DNA of 64,000 nucleotides from Truepera radiovictrix DSM 17093 (GCF_000092425.1 NC_014221.1:2733001-2797000), one strand, 5' to 3'. Shown: positions 21,605 through 29,996, counted from the stretch's first letter. Numbers and translations are program-made. The notes: generated from the sequence alone by a model not told the origin.

Positions 21605-22695
21605 GCTGGCCCCTCCGATGGACGCAACATGGACGGGTGCTCGCCTGAGCGGGGCAGGATCAGGTGGCTGTCGCCGAACTCGTGCCACAAGTACCCCTCC
21701 CGCACCGCTTCGGCGTAGGCACCCCGCACCAGCGCCTGACCCGCAACGGCGTAGAGCATGGCGAGGTGGCTCGCTTTAGGGTCGTGAAAGCCGGTCAGAA
21801 GCCCATCCACAACGTTTACGGCGCGACCCGGATGGAGGTAGAGGCGCGTAAAGCCCCGCGCGGGCTTCATCGTGCCGTCCCAGGCCGACTCCAAAGCCCT
21901 CACCACGGTCGTACCCACGGCGATCACCCGCCCCCCCGCCGCCTTCGTTTCACGCACGGCGTCGGCGGTCTCCGGGGGCACCTCGAAGGGTTCGGGGGGC
22001 AGCGGGTGCCGAGCAGCCTTATACTCGGTGACCTCGAGGCTGCTTACGCCCGTGTGCAGCGTGATGCGCGCCACCCCGACCCCTCTGGCCGCCAAGCAGC
22101 GCAGCACCCGCTTGGAGAAGGGCCGCGCGGCCGAGGGCATCTCGGCGCTGCCGGGGGCGTCGGCGAAGAGGGTCTGATAGGTGGCGAGCGGGTACGCCCT
22201 CGCCACGTAGCCGTAGCGGATGGGGGCGCCGAGGCGCTGCATCGCCGCCCCTACGTCCCCGTCGAAGCGCACGAACCAGAGCCTAGGCAGACCGGGATAG
22301 GGGTGCACGAGGGTAGCGCGGAGCCCGCCGGCCGTCACCACGTCCCCTAGCGCCAGCGGCAGCGGTCCAGGTTCGGCGAAGCTCCAGCGCGGTTCGGCGA
22401 GCCACGTCTCAGCGTTTGGACCGCGGCCATAGCGCGTCGCGAGGTTCAGCACGAAGGAGCCGAAGCCCCCTTCCGCGGGGAGGCTCGCGGGCAAGGTGGC
22501 GCTACGGTTGACGACCAGCAGGTCGCCCGGCTCCAAGAAGTTGGCGAGGTTGGCGAAGCAGCTGCCGTGATGCCCCTCGGGGGTGCTGACGAGAAGGCGC
22601 ACGGCGTCCCGGGGGACCCCCCTTTGCTCCGGCGGTTCGGTCGCCTGGAGGTGCTCCGGGCGCTCAAAGGTAAGGTCGCTTAAGGTGAGGCTCAT
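21601..22695 (-). CDS. QueA-family protein (S-adenosylmethionine:tRNA ribosyltransferase-isomerase-like)
   Basis: 364 aa. QueA transfers and isomerises the ribose of AdoMet onto 7-aminomethyl-deazaguanine in tRNA. Family features are PEGHHGSCFANLANFLEPGDLLVVN, THTGVSSLEVTEYKA and the C-terminal VNVVDGLLTGFHDPKASHLAML. Compared with canonical QueA the N-terminus has NRSATLPASLPA in place of NDTRVIPARL, as in the diverged paralogues seen in actinobacteria. Queuosine activity is therefore not certain. Overlaps the SDR stop (ATGA) and is the second gene of a four-gene operon. Confidence 0.8.
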   Translation of the reverse strand: MSLTLSDLTFERPEHLQATEPPEQRGVPRDAVRLLVSTPEGHHGSCFANLANFLEPGDLLVVNRSATLPASLPAEGGFGSFVLNLATRYGRGPNAETWLAEPRWSFAEPGPLPLALGDVVTAGGLRATLVHPYPGLPRLWFVRFDGDVGAAMQRLGAPIRYGYVARAYPLATYQTLFADAPGSAEMPSAARPFSKRVLRCLAARGVGVARITLHTGVSSLEVTEYKAARHPLPPEPFEVPPETADAVRETKAAGGRVIAVGTTVVRALESAWDGTMKPARGFTRLYLHPGRAVNVVDGLLTGFHDPKASHLAMLYAVAGQALVRGAYAEAVREGYLWHEFGDSHLILPRSGEHPSMLRPSEGPA

Positions 22696-23612
22696 ACGGC
22701 CTCCCGAAGGGCTTTCTGGGCGCGCTCCGGCGAGGTCAGCGCCTCCGGGCGCCCCGGCGATGCCGGTAACCTTGAGGTCAGCGCCTCCGGGCGCCCCGGC
22801 GATGCCGGTAACCTTGAGGTCAGCGCCTCCGGGCGCCCCGGCTGGGCCGGCAACCTAAGCGTCCAGGTGTCCCCCTGCGCCAGAAAGCGTTCGCCGGAGA
22901 CCGAAAGCGGGTCCTGCCCTAAGAGCCACGCCCAAAAGGGCAGCGTCACCTCGGGGAGCGGACGGCCCGAAATGTCCTCGCCGGGAAAGGCGCGCTCGTG
23001 CATCTGCGTGCGCATGTCGCCGGGGTCGACGCTCACCGCGCCCACGCCCCTGCCTCGCAGCTCCGCCGCGAGCGTGCGGGTCAGCAGGTCCAACGCCGCT
23101 TTCGCAGCGCCGTAGCCGCCCCACCCCGGATAACCGCCCACGGCCGCGTCCGACGAAAGGTTGATGATGAGGCCACCCCGCATAAGCCGCGGCAGCGCCT
23201 CCTGAATGAGCCCTAGGGGCGCACACACGTTCGTCTTGAAAACCGCCTCCAACGCCTCCAAAGGGTAGTGCGCCAGCTCCGGCAGCGGACTGGGGCCCAA
23301 GTCGGAGGCGTTGTTGATGAGCAGGTTTAGACCGCCGTGCGCCGCCCCCACCAGGGCGCGGCGGTGACGTGGGTCGTTCACATCGCCGGGGATGGCGGTG
23401 ACGGGATGGCCGTGGCGCCGTACGTGCGCGGCGACCTCCGCTAAAGCTTCGGGGCCGCGCGCGGTCAGGACGAGCGCGTAACCCTGCGCGGCCAGAAACT
23501 CGGCCAAAGTCGCCCCCAAACCGCGGCTAGCGCCGGTGACGAGGGCAGTTTGGGTCGCCGCCTGGTGGGACGCTATCCCTGAGCCAGTAGTTACATTGTT
23601 CATAGGGGTCAT
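22692..23612 (-). CDS. Short-chain dehydrogenase/reductase with a repeat tail
   Basis: 306 aa. Rossmann nucleotide site TGASRGLGATLAEFLA (about 26-41), NNAS (about 99-102), catalytic Ser in NLSSDAAVG and Y-x3-K in GGYGAAKAALDLL. After the usual end of the fold (about residue 245) the tail consists of three near-identical copies of a 14-residue unit (LPASPGRPEALTSR), encoded by a 42-bp tandem repeat. ATG 23612 has AAAGGAG upstream. First gene of the SDR-QueA-DUF5519-glyoxalase operon. Substrate unknown. Confidence 0.85.
   Translation of the reverse strand: MTPMNNVTTGSGIASHQAATQTALVTGASRGLGATLAEFLAAQGYALVLTARGPEALAEVAAHVRRHGHPVTAIPGDVNDPRHRRALVGAAHGGLNLLINNASDLGPSPLPELAHYPLEALEAVFKTNVCAPLGLIQEALPRLMRGGLIINLSSDAAVGGYPGWGGYGAAKAALDLLTRTLAAELRGRGVGAVSVDPGDMRTQMHERAFPGEDISGRPLPEVTLPFWAWLLGQDPLSVSGERFLAQGDTWTLRLPAQPGRPEALTSRLPASPGRPEALTSRLPASPGRPEALTSPERAQKALREAV
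22732..22856. repeat. 42-bp tandem repeat, about 3 copies, inside the SDR gene
   Basis: Units at 22732-22773, 22774-22815 and 22816-22856 (last one slightly diverged). The first two copies are identical, so the array is recent or homogenised. Each unit is 14 codons, so copy-number change would keep the frame. Confidence 0.85.
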
Positions 23613-24138
23613 GCGGTCTCGTCTCCTTTGACGTGTAGGTTGGACGTGTAGCTCTGACGCACAGGTTCTGCGCGACAGAGGGGCGGTAGCGCGCACACCC
23701 CCGCGGGCCCCCTGCGCTTCCCTGCGCAGCTCGTCAACGTGGAGGCGGGCGAGAAAGTACTCGAGCATGACGTGACAGGTAGCTCACACCAGCGGATCTT
23801 TCTGCGGCTGCAAAGCGTTGACGCGCACGCTACCTGTCATCACCTCCTCAATGCACCAGCGGCCGCCGCTTCCCGGTTACGGGCCCAGCCCCGGAGTGCT
23901 TCGCGCTACTCGTGGTGCTGAGTGCCGACCCGCTGCCTCGCCTTAGCCTTCAGGTTAGGGGCGCTGCCGCCCCGAGGCATCGGTCCAAAGACCTAGAGGT
24001 GTGTAGAGGTGTGTTGCCCCTAAGAAACGCTTGAGAACCGCTCGACGTCAGGTGCTACCGGCCCCGCCCAAAAGCGACGCCGCACGCTATCTGCGCTTCG
24101 GGTGCATCTGCTAAGCTTCGGCATGAAAGGGGGAGCGT
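23613..24138. other. 526-bp region without a confident gene, upstream of the SDR operon
   Basis: It contains an 11-bp perfect inverted repeat, TGACAGGTAGC (23773-23783) / GCTACCTGTCA (23829-23839), and a minus-strand mini-ORF of 18 codons (ATG at 23840, directly after GAGGAGGTG). Also present are a tandem TAGAGGTGTG pair (23994-24013) and a GGGGCG/CGCCCC hairpin (23957-23972). The SDR frame stays open back to 23768 (LEYFLARLHVDELRREAQG), which may be the end of a lost small gene. Confidence 0.4.
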
Positions 24139-24498
24139 GTGGCCACCATTATCTTTCGCCGGGTCGTGCAGGACGCCGTGGAGTTTGGTAGCGACGACGA
24201 GCGTTCGGTCTCGAGGGTCTACTTCGACCTCGAGGCGGACGGCGAAACCCACAAAGACCTCTACGTGAACGTCGAGGAACCCGCCCACGGCACGCACCAG
24301 ACCGACGAGATCACCGTCGGGGCACTGGCCTTTCACGGCGAACCGGTCAAGCTCGACCGGCAGGCGTTCGAGGCGGCGGTCAAAAGCTACTACCAGAGCC
24401 TGGTGGCCTCGGCAGGTTACGGCAAGCACCTCGCCAAGGACAAGGGCTTTCGCACCCACGGCGACGAGTTGGGCCGCACCCAGGTCGTCGAGCTTTAA
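24139..24498 (+). CDS. Hypothetical protein, 119 aa
   Basis: GTG 24139 behind AAGGGGGAG. The sequence starts MATIIFRRVVQDAVEFGSDD and alternates beta-like stretches (SVSRVYFDLEADGE, KDLYVNVEEPAHG) with a helix near the C-terminus (FEAAVKSYYQSLVASAG). Acidic, soluble, no family that I recognise. It ends just before a strong terminator, so it is a single-gene unit. Confidence 0.7.
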   Translation: MATIIFRRVVQDAVEFGSDDERSVSRVYFDLEADGETHKDLYVNVEEPAHGTHQTDEITVGALAFHGEPVKLDRQAFEAAVKSYYQSLVASAGYGKHLAKDKGFRTHGDELGRTQVVEL

Positions 24499-24505
24499 AG
24501 AGACC

Positions 24506-24539
24506 GCGCGCCGAGGTGCAGGCTTCGGCGCGCTTTTTT
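24506..24539 (+). terminator. Rho-independent terminator
   Basis: GCGCGCCGA (24506-24514) / TCGGCGCGC (24525-24533) followed by six T. Confidence 0.85.
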
Positions 24540-24584
24540 GGGGTGCCGCACGCCCACACGCTCACTCGCCATGAAGGAGGCGCG

Positions 24585-25571
24585 ATGCACTACCACAGGC
24601 TTGGCAAAACGGGCTGGCAGGTCTCCGCGATCAGCTTCGGGGCTTGGGCCATCGGGGCGGATTGGGGTGAGGTCGCCGAAGAGGACGCCATGGCGGCGCT
24701 GCACCGCGCGGTCGACGAGGGGATCAACTTTTTCGACACCGCCGACGTCTACGGCGACGGGCGCAGCGAGCGCCTCTTGGCCCGCCTCAAACGCGAACGG
24801 GGCGACGGGGAGCTCTACATCGCCACCAAAGCGGGGCGGCGCCTGCATCCTCACACCGCGGACGGTTACACGAAGGAGAACCTGCGGGGGTTTATCGAGC
24901 GGAGCCTTCAAAACCTGGAGACCGACGCGCTCGACCTCGTGCAGCTTCACTGCCCGCCGACCGAGGTGTACTACCGCCCGGAGGTCTTCGGGGCGCTCGA
25001 CGAGCTAAAGCGTGAGGGGCTGATCCGGCACTACGGCGTCTCGGTTGAAAAGGTCGAGGAGGCGCTGAAAGCCATCCTCTACCCCGGTGTGGCCACGGTG
25101 CAGATCATCTTCAACGTCTTTCGCCAGCGCCCCGCCGAGCTGTTTTTCCGCGAGGCGCAAGCGAGAGACGTCGGCGTCCTCGCGCGCGTGCCCTTGGCGA
25201 GCGGGCTCCTCAGCGGCAAGATGACCCGGGAGCGCAGCTTTAGCGCCAGCGACCACCGTCAGTACAACCGCCACGGCGAGGCGTTCGACCGCGGCGAGAC
25301 CTTTTCGGGGGTGGACTTTGACACCGGGCTGCAGGCCGTGGACGAACTTCGGCCGCTCGTCCCCGAAGGCGCTACGATGGCCCAGTTTGCCCTGCGCTGG
25401 ATTCTCATGTTTGACGCGGTGAGCTGCGCGATCCCCGGCGGCAAAAACCCCGAGCAGGTGGCCGACAACGCGGCAGCGGCCACCCTCGCACCCCTACCCG
25501 AGGACGTGATGCGGCGCGCCAGGGAGGTCTACGACCGCTACCTCTACGATCAGGTCCACCACCGCTGGTGA
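24585..25571 (+). CDS. Aldo/keto reductase
   Basis: 328-aa TIM-barrel NADPH oxidoreductase. Catalytic tetrad visible: Asp and Tyr in FFDTADVYGDG (about 49-59), Lys in IATKAGRR and His in LVQLHCPP. NADPH-site elements GGKNPEQVADN lie near the C-terminus. AAGGAGG precedes ATG 24585. It resembles the YajO/general stress type (AKR11-like); substrate unknown. The HAD gene follows after 6 nt, so they form an operon. Confidence 0.9.
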   Translation: MHYHRLGKTGWQVSAISFGAWAIGADWGEVAEEDAMAALHRAVDEGINFFDTADVYGDGRSERLLARLKRERGDGELYIATKAGRRLHPHTADGYTKENLRGFIERSLQNLETDALDLVQLHCPPTEVYYRPEVFGALDELKREGLIRHYGVSVEKVEEALKAILYPGVATVQIIFNVFRQRPAELFFREAQARDVGVLARVPLASGLLSGKMTRERSFSASDHRQYNRHGEAFDRGETFSGVDFDTGLQAVDELRPLVPEGATMAQFALRWILMFDAVSCAIPGGKNPEQVADNAAAATLAPLPEDVMRRAREVYDRYLYDQVHHRW

Positions 25572-25577
25572 AAGCTC

Positions 25578-26249
25578 GTGACAAGGGCGATCTGCTTCGA
25601 CTTTGACGGGACGCTCGCGCACTACACGGGGGACTTCGCGGCCTTCGTGGCGGGGCTGCGCGCAGAGCTAAGCTTGACGCAGTGCGACATGCGCGGCTTC
25701 GGGGAGAGCCTGTCGCAGCACCTGCGCGCCGAGGGGGCGGTAACGCTTCGCAGCGCCCTTGAGGCGACCCTAGCGGGGCTCGAGCAGCGCCCTCCGCCAG
25801 ACATCGAGGAGGTCGCCACGCGGGCGGTAGCGGCGTACGCCGCCCAGGTGGCGCTGCGGCCGGGTGCCCGCGAGGTGCTCGCCATGTGCGCGCAGCGCGT
25901 CCCCTTGGCGCTCGTTACCAACGGTCCCGAAGACATGCAGCGCGCGGCGGTGCGAGCGGTTGGGCTCGAGGCGTTTTTTCGTACCATCCTGATCTCAGGC
26001 GACCGTGACGTGGGGGTGCGCAAACCGCACCCGCGCCTCTTCGACCTCGCGTGTACGGGGTTGGAGCGTCGACCCGAGGAAACCCTGATGGTCGGCGACG
26101 ATCTGCACGCGGATATCGAGGGGGCGCTCGTTTACGGCATGCGGGCGGTTTACGTGGGGGGTGATGGGGGTGAGGGCTTCGACGCCGTGCCCGATCTTTT
26201 CGCCTTGCACAAGTTTTTAGAAGCGCCCACGACACGTCTCGAAGGGTGA
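25578..26249 (+). CDS. HAD-superfamily hydrolase (phosphoglycolate phosphatase-like)
   Basis: 223 aa. Motif I FDFDGTL (residues 7-13) with the nucleophilic Asp, a helical C1 cap (about 20-95), motif II TNGPED, motif III Lys in KPHPRLF and motif IV GDDLHADIEGA. Small-molecule phosphatase of subclass I, substrate not predictable. It starts with GTG 25578, 6 nt after the aldo/keto reductase stop. Confidence 0.88.
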   Translation: MTRAICFDFDGTLAHYTGDFAAFVAGLRAELSLTQCDMRGFGESLSQHLRAEGAVTLRSALEATLAGLEQRPPPDIEEVATRAVAAYAAQVALRPGAREVLAMCAQRVPLALVTNGPEDMQRAAVRAVGLEAFFRTILISGDRDVGVRKPHPRLFDLACTGLERRPEETLMVGDDLHADIEGALVYGMRAVYVGGDGGEGFDAVPDLFALHKFLEAPTTRLEG

Positions 26250-26444
26250 GGGCGCGCCGGCACTCTGCTCTTTGCTGCGAGCACCAACACTTCACGGCGT
26301 CCACCCGTCTGCACCCCCCGTCTACGCCCACGGCGGCCCGCACAGCCCGTTCCACGAACCTTTAGGGCCACCGCTCGGGAGTTTGCAGCGCTGCTTGCGG
26401 CCTAAGGCTAAACTACTACCATAGTCTCTTTGGAGGAGGTCACG

Positions 26445-26810
26445 ATGGGTATCATTCTCGCCACGCTGCTTTTCCTGTTTCTCTGCTTTATCGGCTTTTT
26501 GCTGGTCGAACGCTTTGTCAAACCGTGGGTGCCCACCCGGGTGCTCGCGTCCTACTGGAGCGTGCGCACGATCAGCTTTCTTTTCATCTTGCTGGGCGCC
26601 TACTTCATTATGGCGTGGGGGTACAACCCAACGGTCATCACGCTCGGCATGAACCAGCTCATCCTCAACCCGCTGCGGTGGGTGAGCTGGACGGTGAGCG
26701 CCCTCTTCTTGGGTGCGAGTCAGGCGTTTTTGGTGGAGATCTTGCGCGAGGTGCGCCCCCGCAGGCAGCACCAGCTGCAGGACGTGCGCCAACCGCCCCC
26801 AGCGCCGTAA
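26445..26810 (+). CDS. Small membrane protein, 121 aa
   Basis: About three hydrophobic segments (residues 1-22, 40-60, 72-98), then a polar tail rich in Arg, Gln and Pro. Strong GGAGGAGG 5 nt before ATG 26445; a CATAGT box near 26420 may be the -10. No family recognised. Confidence 0.7.
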   Translation: MGIILATLLFLFLCFIGFLLVERFVKPWVPTRVLASYWSVRTISFLFILLGAYFIMAWGYNPTVITLGMNQLILNPLRWVSWTVSALFLGASQAFLVEILREVRPRRQHQLQDVRQPPPAP

Positions 26811-26920
26811 CGCCGTCTCGGGGCGCCGCAGCGCGCCCCCGCCACGAGCACCGGCGTACCAACGTCTAGCGGCCCGAACACCGAGCAGCCCCTAAGAGCC
26901 TAGGGCGCGCCGTCAGGTTC

Positions 26921-26926
26921 TAAAGT
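26921..26926 (+). promoter_or_regulatory. -10 box TAAAGT, leaderless start of the P450
   Basis: TAAAGT ends 5 nt before ATG 26932. Confidence 0.5.
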
Positions 26927-26931
26927 GGGGT

Positions 26932-28128
26932 ATGACGCCCCACTTCAACCCGACCGACGCCACTTTTCTGGACAACCCCTACCCCACCTACGCGCGGCTC
27001 CGTGAGGAGGCGCCGATCTTTTTTTACGAGCCCTGGGGCAAGTGGGTGCTCACCCGCTACGAGGACGTCAGCGCCCTCCTGCGCGACCGGCGTTTGGGGC
27101 GGGTGCTCGACAACGTGCGGGTGAGCGTCAACCCCGCTCACGCCCCCTTCGACGCGGTGCAGCAGGGTTCGCTCTTAGAGCTCGAGCCCCCCGACCACAC
27201 CCGCATCCGCACCGCCGTCCAAGATGTCTTTACCCCCAAACACGTGCGGGCCTTGGAGGGCCGCATCGCGGCGCTCGCAGGCGCGCTCGCAGACGCGCTC
27301 GCGGCGCGCCCAGAGGGCGAAGCCGATCTGCTCACCGACTTTGCCGAACCGCTCCCGGTCACCGTCATCGCCGAGCTTCTGGGCGTCCCCGAAGCCGACC
27401 GCCATCACCTGGTGCCCTGGTCAAAGGCGATCATCGGCATGTTCGAGCCCGAGCGCACGCCGGCGATGGAGGCGGCGGCGGTGGCGGCGGCGCAGGCGTT
27501 CGCCGACTACGTGCGCTCTCTCATCGCGCAACGCAGGGGGCGCGCCCAGGAGGGTGACCTGATCAGCCGGATGGTGGCGCTCCACGAGCGCGACCCCGAA
27601 CGCCTCAGCGAGAGCGAAATCGTCGCCAACGCGATTCTCTTTCTCGACGCCGGTCACGAGGCGGTCGTCAACGTCATCGGCAACGCGATGGTCGCGCTTC
27701 TGCAGCGCCCGGCCCTCTGGGAGCGGCTGCGGGCCGACCCCGCGCTTATCGCGGGCGCCGCCGAGGAGGCGATGCGCTTCGACACGCCGCTGCAGTTTTT
27801 CGAGCGCGTCGTCCGCCAAGACCTTCGCTACAAGGGGTTCAGCTGGCCCCGCGGTACGCGGCTCTGCCTCTTTTACGCCGCGGCCAACCGCGACCCGGCG
27901 GTGTTTCGCGACCCCGAGCGCTTCGACCTCACGCGGCACCCGAACCCGCACCTCGCGTTCGGTCTAGGGCTGCACTTTTGCATCGGGGCGCCCTTGGCGC
28001 GGCTCGAGCTCAAACACGCGCTGCGCGCCCTCACGCGCCTTCCCGGCCTGACGCTGGCTACCCCGCCCAGCTACCACCCCAAAAACGTCTTTCGCTACCC
28101 CAAGGCGGTGCGGGTGACGTTCGCGTAG
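26932..28128 (+). CDS. Cytochrome P450 (CYP107/BioI-like bacterial class)
   Basis: 398 aa, usual length for a soluble bacterial P450. The K-helix ExxR (EEAMRFD), the haem loop FGLGLHFCIGAPLARLE with thiolate ligand C350, and the PPDHTRIR-like substrate region (LEPPDHTRIRTAVQDVF) are intact. The I-helix reads FLDAGHEAV in place of the common AGxD/ET; the Glu is kept but the Thr is replaced. No ferredoxin or reductase gene is adjacent, so electrons must come from elsewhere. Leaderless promoter TAAAGT. Confidence 0.93.
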   Translation: MTPHFNPTDATFLDNPYPTYARLREEAPIFFYEPWGKWVLTRYEDVSALLRDRRLGRVLDNVRVSVNPAHAPFDAVQQGSLLELEPPDHTRIRTAVQDVFTPKHVRALEGRIAALAGALADALAARPEGEADLLTDFAEPLPVTVIAELLGVPEADRHHLVPWSKAIIGMFEPERTPAMEAAAVAAAQAFADYVRSLIAQRRGRAQEGDLISRMVALHERDPERLSESEIVANAILFLDAGHEAVVNVIGNAMVALLQRPALWERLRADPALIAGAAEEAMRFDTPLQFFERVVRQDLRYKGFSWPRGTRLCLFYAAANRDPAVFRDPERFDLTRHPNPHLAFGLGLHFCIGAPLARLELKHALRALTRLPGLTLATPPSYHPKNVFRYPKAVRVTFA

Positions 28129-28154
28129 ACGGTTGCGGGGCGGGCTCGTGGTTC

Positions 28155-28220
28155 GTGGCTTGTGGGTAGGTGGCTTGTGGGTAGGTGGCTTGTGGTCGGT
28201 GGCTAGTGGGTGGCTTGTAG
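28155..28220. repeat. Degenerate 15-bp tandem repeat
   Basis: Two exact copies of GTGGCTTGTGGGTAG (28155-28184) followed by shorter, diverged copies to 28220, just after the P450. Non-coding and strongly strand-asymmetric (G/T only). Confidence 0.8.
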
Positions 28221-28274
28221 CGCCTAGACCACCGGCTACGAACCGTCACCAGTTAGACACAACGCGCAAAGAAC

Positions 28275-28595
28275 CTAGTGGCCCCCCTCGGTCCCCTGCG
28301 CCGGCGCTTCGTGACCTTGCTCTTGACCGGTGTGCGCTGCGCCCTGCGCCCCGCCGTGGCTCTCTCCCTGCCCACCGGTGGGCGCGGCATCTTCGCCGTG
28401 AGCCGGCGTCTCGCCGTGCGCTTCACCGTCGGTTTCCCCGTGCGACGCGTCGTGCGCTTCGCTATGCGTGATCACCGGGACAAACGTCTTCGGCTCCCCC
28501 TGCTGGCGGTCCCAGGGGTCGTTACAGGCGACCAAGGCGAGCAAGGCGAGCGGGGCGAGGGGGACGAGGTAACGTTTCAAGGGCGAGTGGGTCAT
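28275..28595 (-). CDS. His/Glu/Gly-rich lipoprotein
   Basis: 106 aa. Signal peptide with lipobox (LALLALVAC, Cys about 24), then a mature part that is almost entirely His-Gly-Glu-Ala low complexity (HSEAHDASHGETDGEAHG and so on), with 13 His. This is a plausible divalent metal-binding surface lipoprotein, by inference from composition only. ATG 28595 is set by TACAAT 7 nt upstream. Divergent from the 28762 gene. Confidence 0.7.
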   Translation of the reverse strand: MTHSPLKRYLVPLAPLALLALVACNDPWDRQQGEPKTFVPVITHSEAHDASHGETDGEAHGETPAHGEDAAPTGGQGESHGGAQGAAHTGQEQGHEAPAQGTEGGH

Positions 28596-28602
28596 GGCTC
28601 GC

Positions 28603-28608
28603 ATTGTA
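28603..28608 (-). promoter_or_regulatory. -10 box TACAAT, leaderless start of the His-rich lipoprotein
   Basis: TACAAT on the minus strand, 7 nt before ATG 28595. Confidence 0.55.
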
Positions 28609-28749
28609 GCAGGGTAGGGCTCCGCGGACACCGCTGGCGGCGCACGGCTCAGCGGACCCGCTCCAGGGACGAGGATCACGCCGCTGACGCTCGCCAAGTA
28701 GCGCGAGGGCGACCCGGCACGAGGGCACGTTGGCAGGGAAGCCAAAAGG

Positions 28750-28755
28750 TAAACT
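28750..28755 (+). promoter_or_regulatory. -10 box TAAACT, leaderless start
   Basis: TAAACT ends 6 nt before ATG 28762. Confidence 0.5.
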
Positions 28756-28761
28756 AGCCCC

Positions 28762-29280
28762 ATGAACGAGCGCGACTCGAGCCGCCACAGCCCCGAAAAC
28801 CCCTACGCCCCTTCTCGCCCCTCCAAACCGGCGAGCGTCCCGAGCGAGAGCCCGACGCACGTGCAGGAGGGGGCGCCGCAACCCGAGGGCCAAGACGCCG
28901 CCTTCTACCGAGCGTGGAACGACCTACTGGGGTGGATGCGCGAGTACGCCGACGCGCACGACGGCGCCATCTTCGAAAAAGAGGCCGACTTTCCGGACTA
29001 CATCTACCGCATGGAGCGCCCCTACGACCTCCCGACGACGATCATGTCCGCGAGCCTCTCCGACCCCAAGGGGCGCCCCGTGCTCTTGGTCAACGCGAGC
29101 CCGCGCCACGCGGTCTTTAAGGAGGTCGTCTTGCACCCCTTTGAGTCGCACACCTACCGCAAGCTGACCTACAACCCGCAAAAAGGCGCCCTCGCCGAGG
29201 GGAAGCGCCCCTTTACCAAGGCGATGCTCTTCGAGCTCGCGGACGCGCTCTTTCATAGTGACGCCCAAGTCCCCGAGTGA
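28762..29280 (+). CDS. Hypothetical protein, 172 aa
   Basis: A disordered Pro/Ser-rich N-terminus (1-45) precedes a folded part (AFYRAWNDLLGWMREYADAH, then beta-rich IMSASLSDPKGRPVLLVNAS and ESHTYRKLTYNP). Acidic, soluble, no recognised family. Its 3' end overlaps the start of the Cys-rich protein gene by 23 bp, so they form one transcription unit. Confidence 0.7.
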   Translation: MNERDSSRHSPENPYAPSRPSKPASVPSESPTHVQEGAPQPEGQDAAFYRAWNDLLGWMREYADAHDGAIFEKEADFPDYIYRMERPYDLPTTIMSASLSDPKGRPVLLVNASPRHAVFKEVVLHPFESHTYRKLTYNPQKGALAEGKRPFTKAMLFELADALFHSDAQVPE

Positions 29281-29455
29281 GGGCCGCGAGGAGCTGCAGC
29301 GTGCGGCGCTAGGGGGGCTCTGCGGCGCGTGCGCGCACGCGCGGCTCGTGCGCAGCAGCCGCGGCAGCCGCTTTGTGCGCTGCGCCCACCCCGACACCCC
29401 CAAGTATCCGGGGCTGCCGGTCGTGCGCTGCGCGGCTTTCGCGGGCACCCCTTGA
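29258..29455 (+). CDS. Small Cys-rich, probably zinc-binding protein
   Basis: 65 aa, GTG 29258 inside the end of the preceding gene. Four Cys in the pattern LCGACAHARLV...RFVRCAHPD...PVVRCAAF, with nearby His, look like a single zinc site. Similar short proteins occur in Deinococcota and actinobacteria, without known function. Overlap with its neighbour suggests translational coupling. Confidence 0.6.
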   Translation: MTPKSPSEGREELQRAALGGLCGACAHARLVRSSRGSRFVRCAHPDTPKYPGLPVVRCAAFAGTP

Positions 29456-29545
29456 GCAACTCGGCTCACCACCAAGCGAGCGGCGCGCCTTCGGTAGCGA
29501 AGCGCGCCGCTTAGACGCTGGAACGACAAGGAGACGTGAGACGTG

Positions 29546-29977
29546 ATGCGTCGTCACCCCCTCTACCCCCTCTGCTGGACGCTGCTAGCGCTTCTGGCGC
29601 CCCTTGCAAAGGCCGCGCCCGAGGCGCTCCACACGCTCGAGGTCACCCTCACGGCGTACGCCTCGACCCCCGACCAGACCGAAGGCGACCCCACGGTGAC
29701 CGCCACGGGACAGCGCGTGCGGCCCGGCATCGTGGCGGTGAGCCGCGACCTGTTAAAGACGCAGCTCCCCTACGGCACCCAGGTGCGCGTCGTGGAGATT
29801 CGCACGGACGACGAGGGCTGCGGCGGCTACCCCACGAGCACGGTCTTCGAGGTGCAAGACACCATGGCCCCCGAGCGCGTCAACGAGGTCGACATCTGGA
29901 TGCCGACGCGCGAGGAGGCGCTGTCGTGGGGCCGGTGCGTGGCGACCCTCGAGGTCGTCGCCTACCCGGCGCGCTAG
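29546..29977 (+). CDS. Exported 3D-domain protein (RlpA/MltA-like double-psi barrel)
   Basis: 143 aa. Signal peptide with AKAAPEA cleavage region (about residue 24), then a 3D domain: LTAYASTPDQTEGDPTVTATG, VAVSRDLL, YGTQVRVV and FEVQDTMAPERVNEVDIWM, which supplies the conserved Asp residues of the family. Related domains cut or bind peptidoglycan glycan strands; here it stands alone. AAGGAGA precedes either GTG 29543 or ATG 29546. Confidence 0.82.
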   Translation: MRRHPLYPLCWTLLALLAPLAKAAPEALHTLEVTLTAYASTPDQTEGDPTVTATGQRVRPGIVAVSRDLLKTQLPYGTQVRVVEIRTDDEGCGGYPTSTVFEVQDTMAPERVNEVDIWMPTREEALSWGRCVATLEVVAYPAR

Positions 29978-29996
29978 CGCTCGCCCGCTGCGGGCC

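Noticed and set aside
28155-28220. CRISPR-like array
   Set aside because: Repeat units are 11-15 bp, contiguous and without spacers; a simple degenerate tandem repeat.
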